DNA of 64,000 nucleotides from Romanomermis culicivorax (GCA_963922205.1 CAWUHX010000308.1:292226-356225), one strand, 5' to 3'. Counted from the first letter of the stretch, positions 11,744 to 24,152 are shown. Made by a program: numbers and translations. The notes: generated by a model from the sequence alone, not told the origin.

Positions 11744-12670
11744 AAGTTTCAACTTCTTTTGCAAAAATTCACGGAGAATTTGAATTTATTTTTGAAAAAA
11801 TCATGCAAAATTCGAACTTTTTTCTGAAAATCATGCGAAATTTGACTTTTTCTGCAGAAAATCATGCAAAATTGGTCTTTTAAAAAAAAATCACGAAAAA
11901 TTAAAATTTTTCTGGGAGTAAATCATGGAAAATTTCTTCAATTTTAAAAAAATTTAAAAAATGAAAAAAAAGATCATGAAATCATAAAGCTGCTTCCTTT
12001 TAATTTTTTGAAGTTTTTTTAAATTTTTTTTTTGTATAAATTTGTAACTTATCAAATGTTTGCTCTTTTTTATTTTTTAATTGTATTTCATAAATAATTT
12101 TATATTTCCTTTGTGATTGAGATTTTTTTGTTTTTCCCATTTTTTGTGATTTTCTTTTTTTTTGTATTTTGTCTAATTTTCAAAATTTTTGTTTTTTATT
12201 GTTTCGTTTGTATTAATTTACAATTTTCAATTTTTTTATTTTTGTTTTTTTCAATTCTCAAGTTCGTTCCTAATGTAACTTTTTTAATTTTTTTGCTTTT
12301 GTGTGATTTTCTTTTTTTGTTTTTCTTTGATTTTTGAAAATTTGAAATTTTTCTCGAAAAAAATGACGGGAAATTTGGACTTTTTTGCAAAAAACCATGC
12401 GAAATTTGAACTTTTTCGGAAAAAATAATGAGAAATTTGGACTTTTTTTGCAAAAAAACCTACAAAATTTCAACTTTTTTCACAGGAATTATGGAAAATT
12501 TCAACTTTTTTTGCAAAAAAAGGTGAAAAATTCAAACTTTTTTCGAAAAAATGATGGAAAATTTGTTGAATTTAGGGAAAAATTTACATCTTTTGTGTAA
12601 AATTCAACAAAATTTTTTTGGAAATTTCCCATTTTTTTTGAAAAAAATCTGGAAACATTTGTTGAATTAA
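11744..12670. repeat. Family III minisatellite and T-rich stretch
   Basis: Copy of the 7000-7690 region: AATCATGCAAAATTCGAACT units, a T-rich stretch near 12000-12345, then more family III units. No gene seen. Confidence 0.75.
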
Positions 12671-12824
12671 CAGACTATAAACAACAATTTCAGCCAAAAT
12701 TTAGGCGGCAAAAGTTTACTGTGAAAATATCACGTGACTTATTTACATAATAGACGAAAAAAATATGTGTTTGAGATATAATTTTGAAAAAATTAATTAA
12801 TTAATTAATTAATTAATTAATTAA

Positions 12825-12982
12825 TTAATTACATCTCGTAGCGAATAGACTATCGTCTTTCGTATATTTATTGATCACAAAACGGACGAAATTTTGAGCG
12901 TATCGGGTAAAAGCGTCGATGTGAATCGATTTGATGTGACCGGCGTTTTTTTCATCTTCGGCGGCGAAACGTAACGATTCGC
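12825..12982 (-). CDS. MBD/PHD/F-box/LRR gene, exon C
   Basis: The acceptor is CTAAAG; the exon enters at phase 1 and supplies the last two bases of a Gly codon, matching the phase left by exon B. It codes ESLRFAAEDEKNAGHIKSIH and continues through FVRFVINKYTKDDSLF to TGT AAT TAA. This is the simplest terminal exon of the gene. However, the stop lies in a TTAA repeat and overlaps T|GTAATTAATT, the same donor sequence used by exon B. With that donor the exon is 150 nt and phase 1-1, so read-on into exon B2 is possible. Confidence 0.8.
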
Positions 12983-13574
12983 CTTTAGAAAAAATAATAA
13001 GCAGGTAATTACAGTAAAAAAACCTTTCGCGTCGAGAATTCTACAGTAAGATTCTCTGGATTCGAAAATTTTACAGTAACACTTTTTAGATTTGAACATC
13101 AGAATCAAAATTTAGACTGAAATTCTAACTTTTCTGGAAAATTTTGAATTTTGTTCAAAAAGTCTACTTTCGAGTCACAAAAGTTCTCTATCTTGAAGCT
13201 GAATTCTAGAAATTTTAAATTTTTTTCGATATTCGATTAAAATTCAAATTGCGAAAATTCAAAATTTCAAAGAATGAAATTCAAATTTTATGTAAAGTTA
13301 AACCAAAATTCCAATTTCGTTTTAAAAATTACTTTCAGAATTTTCTAAAAATTGTAAAATTCCAGAATGTTTTAAGAGAAAATTTTTTTCTTGAAAACTC
13401 AACCAAAATTCAAATTTTGAAAATTCGAATTTTCAAAAATTTAAATTCAATTTCTATGTGAAATTTCAACTTAAATTTCAATTAAAACTTTAGAGAAAAT
13501 GCGAATTTTGTGGAAAAAACATGTACTCGCCAAAATTTTATCGAAATTCGAATTCTCAAAAAAAAAACAAAATA

Positions 13575-13935
13575 CAAAAAATTCAATTTTGTAGATTTTT
13601 TTCACAAAAACTGAATTTTGTAGCTTTTTTACCAAAAAAACTCATTTTTGTAAATTTTTCCACAAAAAATCAATTTTCTAGTTTTTTCACAAAAAAATTT
13701 GATTTTCTAGTTTTTTCCACGAAAAAATCAATTTTTTAGAATTTTTTCCAGAAAAAGTCGATGTTGTACATTTTTCAACGAAAAATTGAATTTTGTAGAT
13801 TTTTTTTACAGAAAAAGACTCAATTTTGTGGATTTTTCCACAAAAATTGAATTTTCTAGTTTTTTTTCACCAAAAAACTCAATTTTGTCGGTTTTTTCTC
13901 AAAAAAAAAAAGAATTTAAGAAAAAAAATTTCAAT
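13575..13935. repeat. Minisatellite family I, short array
   Basis: About ten CTCAATTTTGTAG-type units between exons C and B1, ending at a TTAA microsatellite that supplies the exon B1 donor. No gene. Confidence 0.8.
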
Positions 13936-13958
13936 TAATTAATTAATCAATTAATTAC

Positions 13959-14342
13959 CTTTCTGCGTAATAATTTTTTCACCCGTTTCGTCTTTAAGTA
14001 TTGATAAATTTTGGCTGCCTATGCCCAACGTGAAAATTTGAATAAATTTTTGTTTGGCCAAGCCGTCGACCAAATTTCGCCAGCTCTGTTTGGCGTTTTG
14101 GTCGTGGAAGTTGGGCCAAACGGCCAACGTTTCCAGTTGCCTTTTCGACGCAATTAGACTCATTAAAGTGGCGCTAATTGAAAATTTAATTAAATGTAAA
14201 TGTTTCAATTTGGGAAGGACGGCCAAGCTGTGGCTTAGGAAATCGTTGGGCAAAGTTTCGCCCCATTCCAAGCACAAAAATTCCACATTTTTCAGCTGCG
14301 AAAGCGTTTCGTAAATTTTCGACGACCAATAGATGCAGGAAC
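13959..14342 (-). CDS. MBD/PHD/F-box/LRR gene, LRR exon B1
   Basis: A 384-nt phase 1-1 exon. The acceptor is TTCCAG, and the first two bases complete a Gly codon begun by the last base of exon A (KVLKI-G-SCIYWSSK across the junction). It encodes LRR-type peptide with LKNVEFLCLEW, LKHLHLIKF and TLAVWPNFH strands, ending DETGEKIITQK. The donor is GTAATTAATT. Upstream is exon A, downstream exon C, with matching phases on both sides. Two further copies in the window encode the same peptide. Confidence 0.85.
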
Positions 14343-14349
14343 CTGGAAG

Positions 14350-16560
14350 AAAACAAAATTTAAATTTTTTAAAATTTTGAAAAAAATTTAGAATTTTGAA
14401 ATTTTCAGAATTTTTGAAAATTTTAAATTTTTTTAATTTTTACAGTTTTTTAAATTCTGAATTTTTCAAATTTCACACTTTTGAAATTTTTACTTTGTCA
14501 AGTTCTGAATTTCTGAAATTATCAAGTTTTGAAATTCCAAATTTTTGAATTTATCAACTTCTGAATTTCTGACAGTTTTAATGTTCGTAATTTCTAAAGT
14601 TTTGAAAGTTTGAAGTTTTGAATTTTTGAAATTCCTGAACTTATGAATATCTGAAACTTTTGTATTTTGTAATTTCTAAACTTTTGAAATTCTGAAGTTT
14701 TGAAATTTTCGATTTTTGAAATTTTGCGTTCATCAAATTCTGAATTCCAGAAGTTTTAAAGTTATGAAATGTTGAAGTTTTGAGAGTTTGAATTTTTGGA
14801 TTTTTCAAAATTTCAAAATTTTCAAACTTTAAACTTTTTAAACTGTAAATTTTCAAATTTTTGGAATTTCAATCTTTTGAAATTTCACATTTATGGAATT
14901 TTGAATTTTTGAATATTTCGTGTTCTGAATTTTTAAAGATTTGCATTTCTCAAGTTCTGAATTTCTAAAACCTGCAATTTTCTTATTTTTTTGGAATCTC
15001 GAGGTTTTGAAATTTGGAATTTTTGAAATTTTACACTATTTTTGTGATTTCAAACTTTCGAAATTTTACATTTTTGAAATTCTGAAATTCTGAATTTTTG
15101 AAATGTTGCATTTCTAAACTTCTGAATTTCTGAAACTTTGAACTTTTTTCTCTAAAATTTTTAAATATTGAATTTCTGAAATTTTGATTTTGTCAAGTTT
15201 TGAATTTCCGAAATTTTGAAGTTTCCAAATTTTGCATTCCTCAGGTTCTGAATTTCTGAAATTTTGTAATTTCTGAAATTATAAAGTTTTGAAATTTTGA
15301 ATTTTTCAAGTTTTGAATTTCTGAAAGTTTGAATTTTTGTAATTTGTGAAGTTTTGAAATTTTGAATTTCTGAAATTTTGAAATTATGAAGTTTTGAAAT
15401 TTTGCATTGTCAACTTCTGAATTTCTGAAACTTTGAATTTTTTAATTTTTAAGGTTTTTTTTGGATTTCTCAACTTGTACATTTCTAAAACTTTGAATTT
15501 TTGTAAATTCTTATGTTTTGAAATTTATAACTTTTGAAATCTTGAATTTTGACTTTGTCAAATTCGGAATTTCTGAAATTTTGAATTTTCCAAATTTTGA
15601 CTTTTCCAAGTTTTGACTTTTTCAAGTTCTGAATTTTTGAAATCTGGAATTTCGAAGTTTCAAAATTTTGAATTTTTGAAATTTCGAAAATTTGAATCTT
15701 TGAAGTTCTCAAATTTTGAATTTGTCAAGTTTCTAATTTTCGAAACTTTGAGACTTAATCTTTTGAAACGTTGAAGTTTGGAAATCTCGAATTTTCGAAT
15801 TTTTAAAATTTCAAACTTTTAAAAGTTTACATTTTTGAAATTTAAAGTTTTAAAATTTTGGGTTCGACAAGTTCTGAATTTTGGAAATTTTGGATTTTTG
15901 AACATTTATAATTTTGAATTTTTCAACGTTTACGTTTTTTACTTTTTGAATTTCTAAAATTTTGAATTTCTTAATTTCTGAATTCCTAAAATTTTGAATT
16001 TGAGAAATTTAGAAGTTTCAAAATTTTGAAATTTTTAGTTTGTCAGTCCTGAAAAATTTTTTACTTTCTAAAGTATTGAAATTTTTAAGGTTTTGAAATT
16101 TCAAATTTTTGAAATTTTGCACTTTGTGAATTTCAAATTGTTTGGAATTTCAAACTTTTGAAATTTGGAATTTTCGAAATTTTGCATTTGTCAGGTTCTG
16201 AATTTTTGAAATTATGAAGTTTTGAAATTTTGAAGATCTGAAATCTTGAAATTTTGCATTTCTCAATTTCTGAATTTCTGAAACTTTGACTTTTTGTAAT
16301 TTCTAAAATTTCCAAATTTTGAAGTTTCGAAATTTTGAATTTTTTAAATTTTCAAAATTGTAAATTTTTGAGAGTTTGAATATTCAAAAATTTGGGCCTC
16401 ATTAAAAAAAATATAATTTCAGACGAAAATGGGAATTTTTTTCCCAATCACAAAATTTTGTAAAATTACTTTTTTGGGCAAAAGTCACATGAAATTTGCT
16501 AAATTTTGAAAAAAATTTACAATTTTCTTAAGTATTGAAATTTTTGAGGTTTTGAAGTTT
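14350..16560. repeat. Minisatellite family II intron array
   Basis: Intron A-B filled with GAATTTTTGAAATTTTGAAG-like units with frequent AAGTTCTGAATTTCTGAAA. The segment 16560-16800 is a less repetitive stretch next to the exon A donor. No gene. Confidence 0.8.
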
Positions 16561-16800
16561 TGAATTTCTAAAATTGGCGAAAAACATGATTTTTGGAAAA
16601 AAATTGAGAATTTCTATTCGGATTCCGATTCCTGATCACTGAGTTCTTTTCAATAGTTTGAGAATTGTCAAGCATTCCAAAAATAGCTATCATGATCCCA
16701 AAATCATGCTCAGTAAGGAAAAATGGGTAGAATTTGCTCAAAAATTGGAATTTTGCAGAAAAAAAAATAAAAATTTCGATTCCGATTCCTGACCACTCAC

Positions 16801-17283
16801 CAATTTTCAAAACTTTCAAATTGGTCAACGATTTCAAAAATGACCATCGGGATTCATCGGGTCCCAAATTCATGTCCAACATTGACAAGTGGGTCAAATT
16901 GGTCAATTTGGAAAGGTGGTCAGTGGTGTCGGGATTCAGTTGGAAAAATCGGCCGCCGGACATTCGTAATTGACGTAAATTTTGACCCGTGTGACGTAAC
17001 AAAGCTAAACTGACCGCGATTTGGCTCAAATTTTCGCATTTTTTCTGCTCGGTCACCGTAAAACGTAAACTTTCCAATTTGGACAGGGTTTTTTGGCAAT
17101 TTTTGATCACGTCCAAAACCAAAGGGACGATGTGTCCGAATTTCAGACCTTTCAAATAGTCCATTTCTTCCAAAGATTTGACGAACGAATTGACAGAAGT
17201 TCGGACGCCGAAAAAATCCAAAGTTTCCACTTTTTGATCGCGTAAAAATTGCGAAGTACGACTCCAATCTTTGATTTTGCAAC
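16801..17283 (-). CDS. MBD/PHD/F-box/LRR gene, LRR exon A
   Basis: A 483-nt phase 1-1 exon, 160 full codons, intact. The acceptor is TTTTTAG and the donor GTGAGT. It starts CKIKDWSRTSQFLRDQK and contains leucine-rich strands (VETLDFFGV, YLKGLKFGHI, LSKLESLRFTV, NLRQLRMSGG, LTNLTHLSMLDMNL, LTNLKVLKI), as expected for an FBXL-type LRR. The first Gly codon is shared with the F-box exon. A frameshifted copy lies at 2271-2733 and six fragments of its 5' edge lie in the flanking arrays. Confidence 0.88.
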
Positions 17284-18522
17284 CTAAAAATTACGAAAAT
17301 TTTGAGAAATTCAAGATTTTTTTTAAAAAAAATTAAAAATTTGTTAGAATTTCAAAAAAATTTCAACTTAATCCAAAAGAGTCATGAAAAATTTGAACTT
17401 TTTCTCGAAAAAATCATGCAAAATTTGAGCTATTTCGGAAAAAATCAAAAAAATTATGGAAAATAGGAATATTTCTAAAAAAATTAAACTTTTTCTGGAG
17501 AAAAATTGAAAATTTCTTAATTTTAAGAAAAATTTAATATTTTTTGAAAAAATGCAAAATTTATTTTTTTTTTTTGAAAAAAAATCAGGCAAAAGAAAAG
17601 TTTTTCGACAAAATCATGGAAAATTTGCTTAATTAAAAAAATTAGGACTTTTTTTGAAGAAATTATGGAAAACTTGAACTTTTCTGCAGAAAGAAATGGA
17701 ATTTAGTTCAAGTTTGAAAAAAATTCCAACTTTTTTCGAGAAAAGTCCTGGAAAATTTGTTGAATTCAAAAAAATGCACAAGATTTTCTGACAATTTCGA
17801 CAAACTCCAATTTTTTTTTGGCACAAAAACATAGAAAATTTGTACAATTTCAAAAAAAACCGAGCTGTTTTTAAAAAATCAAGCAAAAATAAAATTTTTT
17901 TGGGAAAAATCATGGAAAATTTGCACTTTTTGAGAGAAAAAAATCCAAGAAAATTTGTTGAATTTTAAAAAATTAAAATTTTTATTGTAAATTAATGATA
18001 ATAAATAAATTATGTATTTATTGTAAAGCTCTAAAAAAATTTGTCGAATTTCTAAAAATCTTCAACCTTTTTTTTGCAAAAAATTCGGGAAAACTTCCAA
18101 AATTCTGGGAAAAATTTACATCTTTTGAGAAATTTCAGGTTTTTTCGCAAAAAAATGTTGGAAAAAAAGATTTTTGGAAAATTCATTCAATTAAAAAAAA
18201 ATTATTCCAGAGAATCAAGCGAACTTGATATTTTTCGAAGAAATTCATGAAAAGCTTGTTCAATTTGAAAAAAATTACATTTTTCTGCGAAATTATATAA
18301 AATCTTGTAGAATTTTCTAAATTTTTAAATGTTTGAATCACAAATTTCGAAAAATTCGGAAAAACTTGAATTTTTTGTGAAAAAAAATTAAAATTTTTTA
18401 AATTTCGAAAAAATTTGAACTTTTTCTGCCAAAAAAGGTGGAAATTTTAAACCTTTTTTTGAAAAAAATCATGGAAAATTGGTTTAATTTTTAAAAAGTC
18501 TGAACTTTTTAAAAAGTCTAAA

Positions 18523-18600
18523 CGCCGAAAAAATCCAAAGTTTCCACTTTTTGATCGCGTAAAAATTGCGAAGTACGACTCCAATCTTTGATTTTGCAAC
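18523..18600 (-). other. Orphan 5' edge of exon A with its acceptor
   Basis: About 78 bp matching the exon A start without visible change and with an intact TTTTTAG acceptor. It lies upstream of the real exon A in the transcript, so its acceptor could compete with the real one. Confidence 0.8.
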
Positions 18601-18802
18601 CTAAAAATTACAAAATTTTGTAAAATTTCAACTTTTTGAGAGAAAAATTTCAAAAAATTTGAACTTTTTCTCAAAAAAAAATGGCGCAGAATTTGAACTT
18701 TTTCGGAAAAAATCATGGAAAATTAAAACTTTTTCTCGAAAAAATCATGGAAAATTTGAACTTTTTTTAGAGAAATGATGGAGAATTTGAACTTTTTACA
18801 GA

Positions 18803-18880
18803 CGTCCAAAAAAATCCAAAGTTTCCACTTTTTGATCGCGTAAAATTGCGAAGTACGACTCCAATCTTTGATTTTGCAAC
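18803..18880 (-). other. Orphan 5' edge of exon A with its acceptor
   Basis: Second upstream edge copy, about 280 bp from the previous one. It has small indels (GCGTAAAATTGCG has lost bases relative to exon A) and an intact TTTTTAG acceptor. Confidence 0.75.
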
Positions 18881-20745
18881 CTAAAAATTACGAAAATTTT
18901 GAGAAATTCAAGCTTTTTAAAAAAAAATTAAAAATAAATTTCAAAAAAATTTTAACTGAAGTGAAGAATTGAAGTTTTTTCGGAAAATGATGGAAAATTT
19001 AAATTTTTTCCCGGAAAAATCATAGAAAATTTGAATGCTTTTGCAAAAAATCATGGAAAATTTGAACTTTTACCCACAAAATCGTGCAAATTTGTTCGAA
19101 TTGAAAAAATATATAGAATATGAACTTTTTTTCAAAAAGTCATGCAAAATTAGACTTTTCTGCAAAAAATCAAGAAAAAAAAGAAAATTATGAAAATTTT
19201 CAACGTTTTTCAAACGAAATTATGGAAAATTTAAACTATTCAGGAAAAATCATGGAAAATTCGAGCTATTTTGCAAAAAGATCATAGAAAATTTGTTTAA
19301 TTCTCAAAAAATTTGGAAAAGTCATGGAAAATTTAAATTTTTTGCAAAACTCATGCAAAATTTGAACTTATTTAAAAAACACATGAAAATTCACTTTTTT
19401 TTAACAAATCACGCAAAATTTGTTCAATTTTTTGGAAGACGTCGAAAATAATTTCCGTGTGATATTGTTCAAAATTTTGTAAAATTTCCGAAAAATTTGA
19501 ACCTTTTTGGAAGAAAACTATGGAAAATTTGTTCAATTTAAAAAAAATTACATTTGTTGCAAAAATATCCCACAAAATTTACATTCTTCGTGTAAAATTC
19601 CACAAAATGTTGTACTATTATCGAAAAATTGGAAGTTATTTCGAAAAAAATCACAGAAAATTTGAAGAATTTCAAAAACTTGAAACTTTTTCTCGGAAAA
19701 ATCAGGCAAAATTTAAACTTTTCGGGAGAAAATCGAAGAAAATTTGCACTTTTAAAAAAAGTCATGAAAAGTCTGTACAATTCTTCTAAAAAAAAATTCA
19801 GTTTTTTTTTCGAAAAATCATGTAAAATTTGATTTTTTTCGGGGAAAAATCATGAAAAATTTGAATGTTTTTTAGAAATTTTAACCTTTTTTTTGCAAAT
19901 GATCATCAAAAATTGGAACTTTTCCGGGAAGAATTATGGGAAATGTGAACTTTTTTGAAAAAATTATGAAGAATTGGAATTTTTTTTTAGAAAAGATCAT
20001 GCGAAATTTAAACATTTTTTAAGGGAAATCGTGTAAAATTTGAACTTTTTTGAAAAAAATTATGGAAAATTTAAAGTTTTTTTGAAACAATCCATGGAAA
20101 ATTTGGACTTTCTGGGAAAAATGATGTAAAATTTTTTCAATTTTAAACAATTTAAAACTTTTTTTGGAAAAATTGCTGGAAAGTTTGTTCAATTTTAAAA
20201 ATGCAAAAAATCAGGAAAAATTTGTTCAATTATAAAACAATTTCATTTTTTTCAGAAAAATCATGCTAAATTTAAACTATTTCGGAAAAAATCAAAGAAA
20301 ATTTCAACTTTTTTGAAAAATTTGATCTTTTTCCGCAAAAAAATGGAAAATTTACTCAAAATTTGGAAATTTCGCGTTTTTTCGCAAAAAAATCATATAA
20401 AAATTGGTTTAATTTGAAAAAAATCAATCTTCTCTTTAAAATATTATGGGAAAAATCAAGGAAAGTTTGAACTTTTTTGGAGAAAAGTCATGAGAAATTT
20501 GTAGAATTTTACAAAAATTTAACTTTTTTTTGGCAAAAAATATTGAAAGTTCTTCAAATTTTGCAAAAAATATTGAAAGTTCTTCAAATTTTGCAGAAAA
20601 TTCCGACTGTTTTCTGAATAAAATCATGAAAAATTTAAATTTTTCAAGAAACAATCGTGCAAAATTTGGACCAATTTAAAGAAAATTACAACTTTTCTTG
20701 GAAAAAGTTATATATGGAAAATCTGAGTGTTTTTTGTTGAAAATT

Positions 20746-20797
20746 TTTTGATCACGTAAAAATTGCGACGTACAACTCCAATCTTTAATTTTGCAAC
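20746..20797 (-). other. Decayed orphan edge of exon A
   Basis: Most diverged edge copy: ATCACGTAAAAATTGCGACG replaces the parent sequence and the acceptor AG context is altered. This suggests that the edge fragments are of different ages. Confidence 0.6.
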
Positions 20798-21569
20798 TTG
20801 AAAAATGCAAAATTTGGTGAAATTTAAAATTTTTCTGGAAAAAATTAAATTTGAAAATTTAATTGTTTTTTAGAAAAAATCATGGAAATTTGAACTTTTT
20901 TAAAAAAAATTATAGAAAATTCGATTTTTTTTCTGGAAAAGTGATGGAAAAACTTTTCTGCAAAAAAAGGTGGAAAATTTAAACTTTTTTAAAAAAAAAT
21001 TATGAAAAACTTGATTTTTTCCTGGAAAAAAATAATCAAAAATTTTGAAATTACAGAAAATTTCAAGTTTTTTTTTTTTTTAAATTATGCGAAATTTTAC
21101 TTTTTGTGGTGAAAATCAAGGAAAATTTGAACTATTTAGAAAAAAATCATGCAAATCTTCAACGTTTTTCAAAACAAAATTATGGAAAATTTGAACATTT
21201 TTTGAAAAAATCATGGAAAATTCCAACTTTTTTTCCAAAACAAATTATGGAAAATTTGTTCAATTTTAAAAATAGATAAACTTTTTTGGGAAAAATGATG
21301 TAAAATTTATTCAATTTTATTCAAAAGTTTTTTTTGAAAAAATTATGAAAAATTTGATTTTTTCCTGGAAAAAAATAATTAAAAATTTTGAAATTATAGA
21401 AAATTTGAAGGTTTTTTTTGAAAAAAATAATGCGAAACTTCACTTTTTGTGGTGAAAATCAAGGAAGCTCAAAAAATTGTAAATTTAACAATATTTTTTC
21501 AATTTTGGTCCAAAAATGAGGCATTTTTCCCGAAAAATCATTACTACTCCTACAAAATCCCGGGCATAC

Positions 21570-21894
21570 CTTTCAAAGGGGCCAATTCCCAAAATTGTTT
21601 CAACATGGCCACGTCGTTCCACATACGGCACACCTGCCTGGCGCGTAATAAATCTTCGACGGTGAGGTGGGCAAAAATTTTCTTCAACAAATCGAAATAC
21701 AAATTGGCTTGCTGGAAAAAATCGCCGGATTTTTGAGGCGCCGGCGTAGTCGTCGTTTTCGACGCCGCCGCCGCCATTTTGACCGCCCGGATTAAAGAAT
21801 GATCGACATTTGCGGAACGATTTGTAGCCGGATCGCCGCCGTCCGCGTCGGCGTTTTTTGACGAAACGTTTTTCTGACGATAAGACGTATCCAG
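21570..21894 (-). CDS. MBD/PHD/F-box/LRR gene, F-box exon
   Basis: A 325-nt exon, phase 0 in and phase 1 out; acceptor TTTTTTTAG, donor GTATGC. After a disordered start (LDTSYRQKNVSSKN) and the Thr run SKTTTTPAP, it encodes a clear F-box: LYFDLLKKIFAHLTVEDLLR followed by ARQVCRMWNDV and a Trp a dozen residues later (about residues 808-848 of the model). F-boxes bind SKP1 in SCF ubiquitin ligases. The upstream PHD-like exon ends in phase 0 and the downstream LRR exon enters at phase 1, so both joins are in frame. F-box plus LRR defines an FBXL protein. Confidence 0.88.
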
Positions 21895-21899
21895 CTAAA

Positions 21900-22550
21900 A
21901 AAATGAAGAAAATTGAAAAAATGAAAAAGAAAAAAATGAAAAAATATAAACTAGAAAAAAAGAGAAAAAAATGAAGAAAAAAATCAAAAAAATCAAAAAA
22001 TGACGAAATGAAAAACATAAAAAAAGAAGAAAATTTGGAATATTTCAAAAAAATCAAAAAACTAAAATAAAAAATTTTTAAACTAAAAAAATTTAACGAA
22101 AAAATTTAAAAAAGTAAACAAAAATGAACGACATGAAAAAAACTAAAAAAAGAGAGAAAATGGTCGGAAAAATTTATAAAAAATAAAAAAAAAAATTTTA
22201 GATGAAAAAATTAAATATTACAAAATGATCCAAATTGGAAAAATTGAGAGAAAATGGAAAAATAAAAAAAATGAAAAAATCCAGAATATGAAAACAATCA
22301 AAAAAAATATATAAAAACATTAATTTAAAAAATTGGAAAAAAGTGAAAACTGAAAAAACAATATTTAAATAATGAAAAACAAAAAAAAAATAAATTGAAA
22401 AAGTTTCAAAAAAATAAGAAAATAGAAAAGGTCAGAATTTTAAAAAATGAAAATAAAACCAACATTTAAAAAAGGCCAAAAGAAAAAAATTAAAAAAATA
22501 TGGGAAATAATCGAGACCATAAAATGAGATTTCAGAAAATTTCAATTTTT
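21900..22550. repeat. A-rich intron sequence
   Basis: Poly-A-rich, GAAAAAATGAAAAA-like DNA right after the F-box exon acceptor (T-rich on the transcribed strand). No gene seen. Confidence 0.7.
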
Positions 22551-22559
22551 TCAAGTTTT

Positions 22560-23690
22560 TTTAATTTTATTGCTGTTTTTTCGATATTTCAATCGTTTTT
22601 TGTAATTTTCTAATTTTTTATCGTTTTCTTGTTTTCGGCTTTTTTAAATTTTTTATTCTGTTTTTCTATTTTCTTGCCATTTTTTAATTTTTTCTCAAAT
22701 TTTTTTATTGTTTCTTTGTAGTACATATTTTATTGTTATATCCATTTTTCATTGATTTTTCAATTTTTATTCGTTTTTTCTAATTTTAAATTATTTTATT
22801 GTTTTCTTATACCTTTTCTTTTTATTCCATTTTTTCATTGCTCTTTTGTGATTCTCTAATTATTTTCCCCAATTTTTTGTCTATTTTCAATTTTTTAATT
22901 GTTTTTTTTTTGGAATTTTGAATTATTTTATTGTTTTCTTGGAATTTTTTTATTTTTTTGAATCATTTTTAATTTTTTATTGTTTTTTTGTAATCTTTTT
23001 GATTTGTTTGTTTTGGTTTATCATTTATTATTGTTTTTTTCTATTTTAACTCCATCGTTCTTTTCAATTTTTTAATTGTTTTTTTTTGGAATTTTGAATT
23101 ATTTTATTGTTTTCTTGAAATTTTTTATTTTTTAGGATCATTTTTATTTTTTTATTGTTTTTTTGTAATCTTTTTGATTTGTTTGTTTTGTTTTATCATT
23201 TATTATTGTTTTTTTCTATTTTAACTCCATCGTTCTTTTCAATTTTTTAATTGTTTTTTTTGGAATTTTGAATTATTTTATTGTTTTCTTGGAATTTTTT
23301 TATTTTTTTGAATCATTTTTAATTTTTTATTGTTTTTTTGTAATCTTTTTGATTTGTTTGTTTTGTTTTATCATTTATTATTGTTTTTTTCTATTTTAAC
23401 TCCATCGTTCTTTTCAATTTTTTAATTGTTTTTTTTTGGAATTTTGAATTATTTTATTGTTTTCTTGGAATTTTTTTATTTTTTTGAATCATTTTTAATT
23501 TTTTATTGTTTTTTTGTAATTTTTTGATTTTTTTGTTTTGTTTTATCATTTATTATTGTTTTTTTTTATTTACTACATCGTTCTTTTCAATTTTTTTTGT
23601 TCTCTGTGATTTTTCAATTTTTTTGTTTTTACCTATTTTTCATTGTATTTTTTAATTTTCTTTTATTTTTTAAAGTTTTTTTTTCATTTT
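22560..23690. repeat. T-rich tandem array with ~175-bp units
   Basis: The landmark TCCATCGTTCTTTTCAATTT recurs at 23051, 23226, 23401 and, altered, near 23574, giving a 173-175-bp period. Within units TTATTGTTTTCTTGGAATTT recurs. The part before 22880 is a more diverged T-rich stretch. Lies in the PHD-to-F-box intron. Confidence 0.8.
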
Positions 23691-23723
23691 CTGCCTAAAA
23701 CTCGTAGAAATCACGTTTCTCAC

Positions 23724-24152
23724 CTCTGTATAACACGAAAAGCATAGAAAATATGCGTTTTTGGACGACGTTCCGTTCGACGCCACGATTTTTCCGCCGC
23801 CGCCGCCGTCGTCGTCGTCGTCGTTCAATTTGGCGGCGCAATCGACGTGAAATTCCAACAGACAATTGGCGCAAATGGCGTCGCGCGACCCGCGTTTATC
23901 GCAAACGGCGCCTGCGTTTCTACCCGCGCCTGGACACAACGCCGGCGTAGTCGTCGTTTTTCCGTCGGCATCGGTGGCGGCGTTTCTGTCGAAACGCGAC
24001 GTCAGCGTAGTCGTCGTTTTTCCGTCGGCGCCTGACGTCGGCTGCGGTTGCGGCGGCGGCGGCGATTCTAAAATTTCTATAGCCGGCGTTGCGTTCGACG
24101 ACGAACGCGCGGTAAAATTTTCGCCGTCGTCGTTGTCCGAATCGTCGATGAT
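23724..24152 (-). CDS. MBD/PHD/F-box/LRR gene, PHD-like exon
   Basis: A 429-nt phase 0-0 exon; acceptor TTCTTCTAG, donor GTGAGA. It encodes an acidic start (IIDDSDNDDGENF), a Pro/Gln stretch, two KTTTT repeats, then a zinc-finger-like block with Cys at model residues 673, 684, 694 and 697, His 702, Cys 705, and Cys 737 and 740. CANCLLEFHVDC and CFSC match the C4HC3 order of a PHD finger. The first pair is spread to ten intervening residues instead of the usual one to four, and a DDDDDGGGGG loop is inserted before the last pair. PHD fingers typically read histone tails. The position just before an F-box matches the PHD of KDM2/FBXL19 proteins. Confidence 0.8.

Larger units (their letters stand above)
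17290..21480. repeat. Minisatellite family III in the F-box-LRR intron
   Basis: A 4.2-kb intron of AATCATGGAAAATTTGAACTT-like units. The segment 17290-18500 is a close duplicate of 4195-5380. It contains three orphan exon A edge copies (18523, 18803, 20746). No gene beyond chance open frames. Confidence 0.85.

Noticed and set aside
2781..21400. Many open frames rich in Phe, Lys and Asn (for example 3159-3389, 3705-4004, 17629-17913)
   Set aside because: They lie in family III minisatellite DNA, occur on both strands, share the repeat's composition and have no splice-site or homology support.
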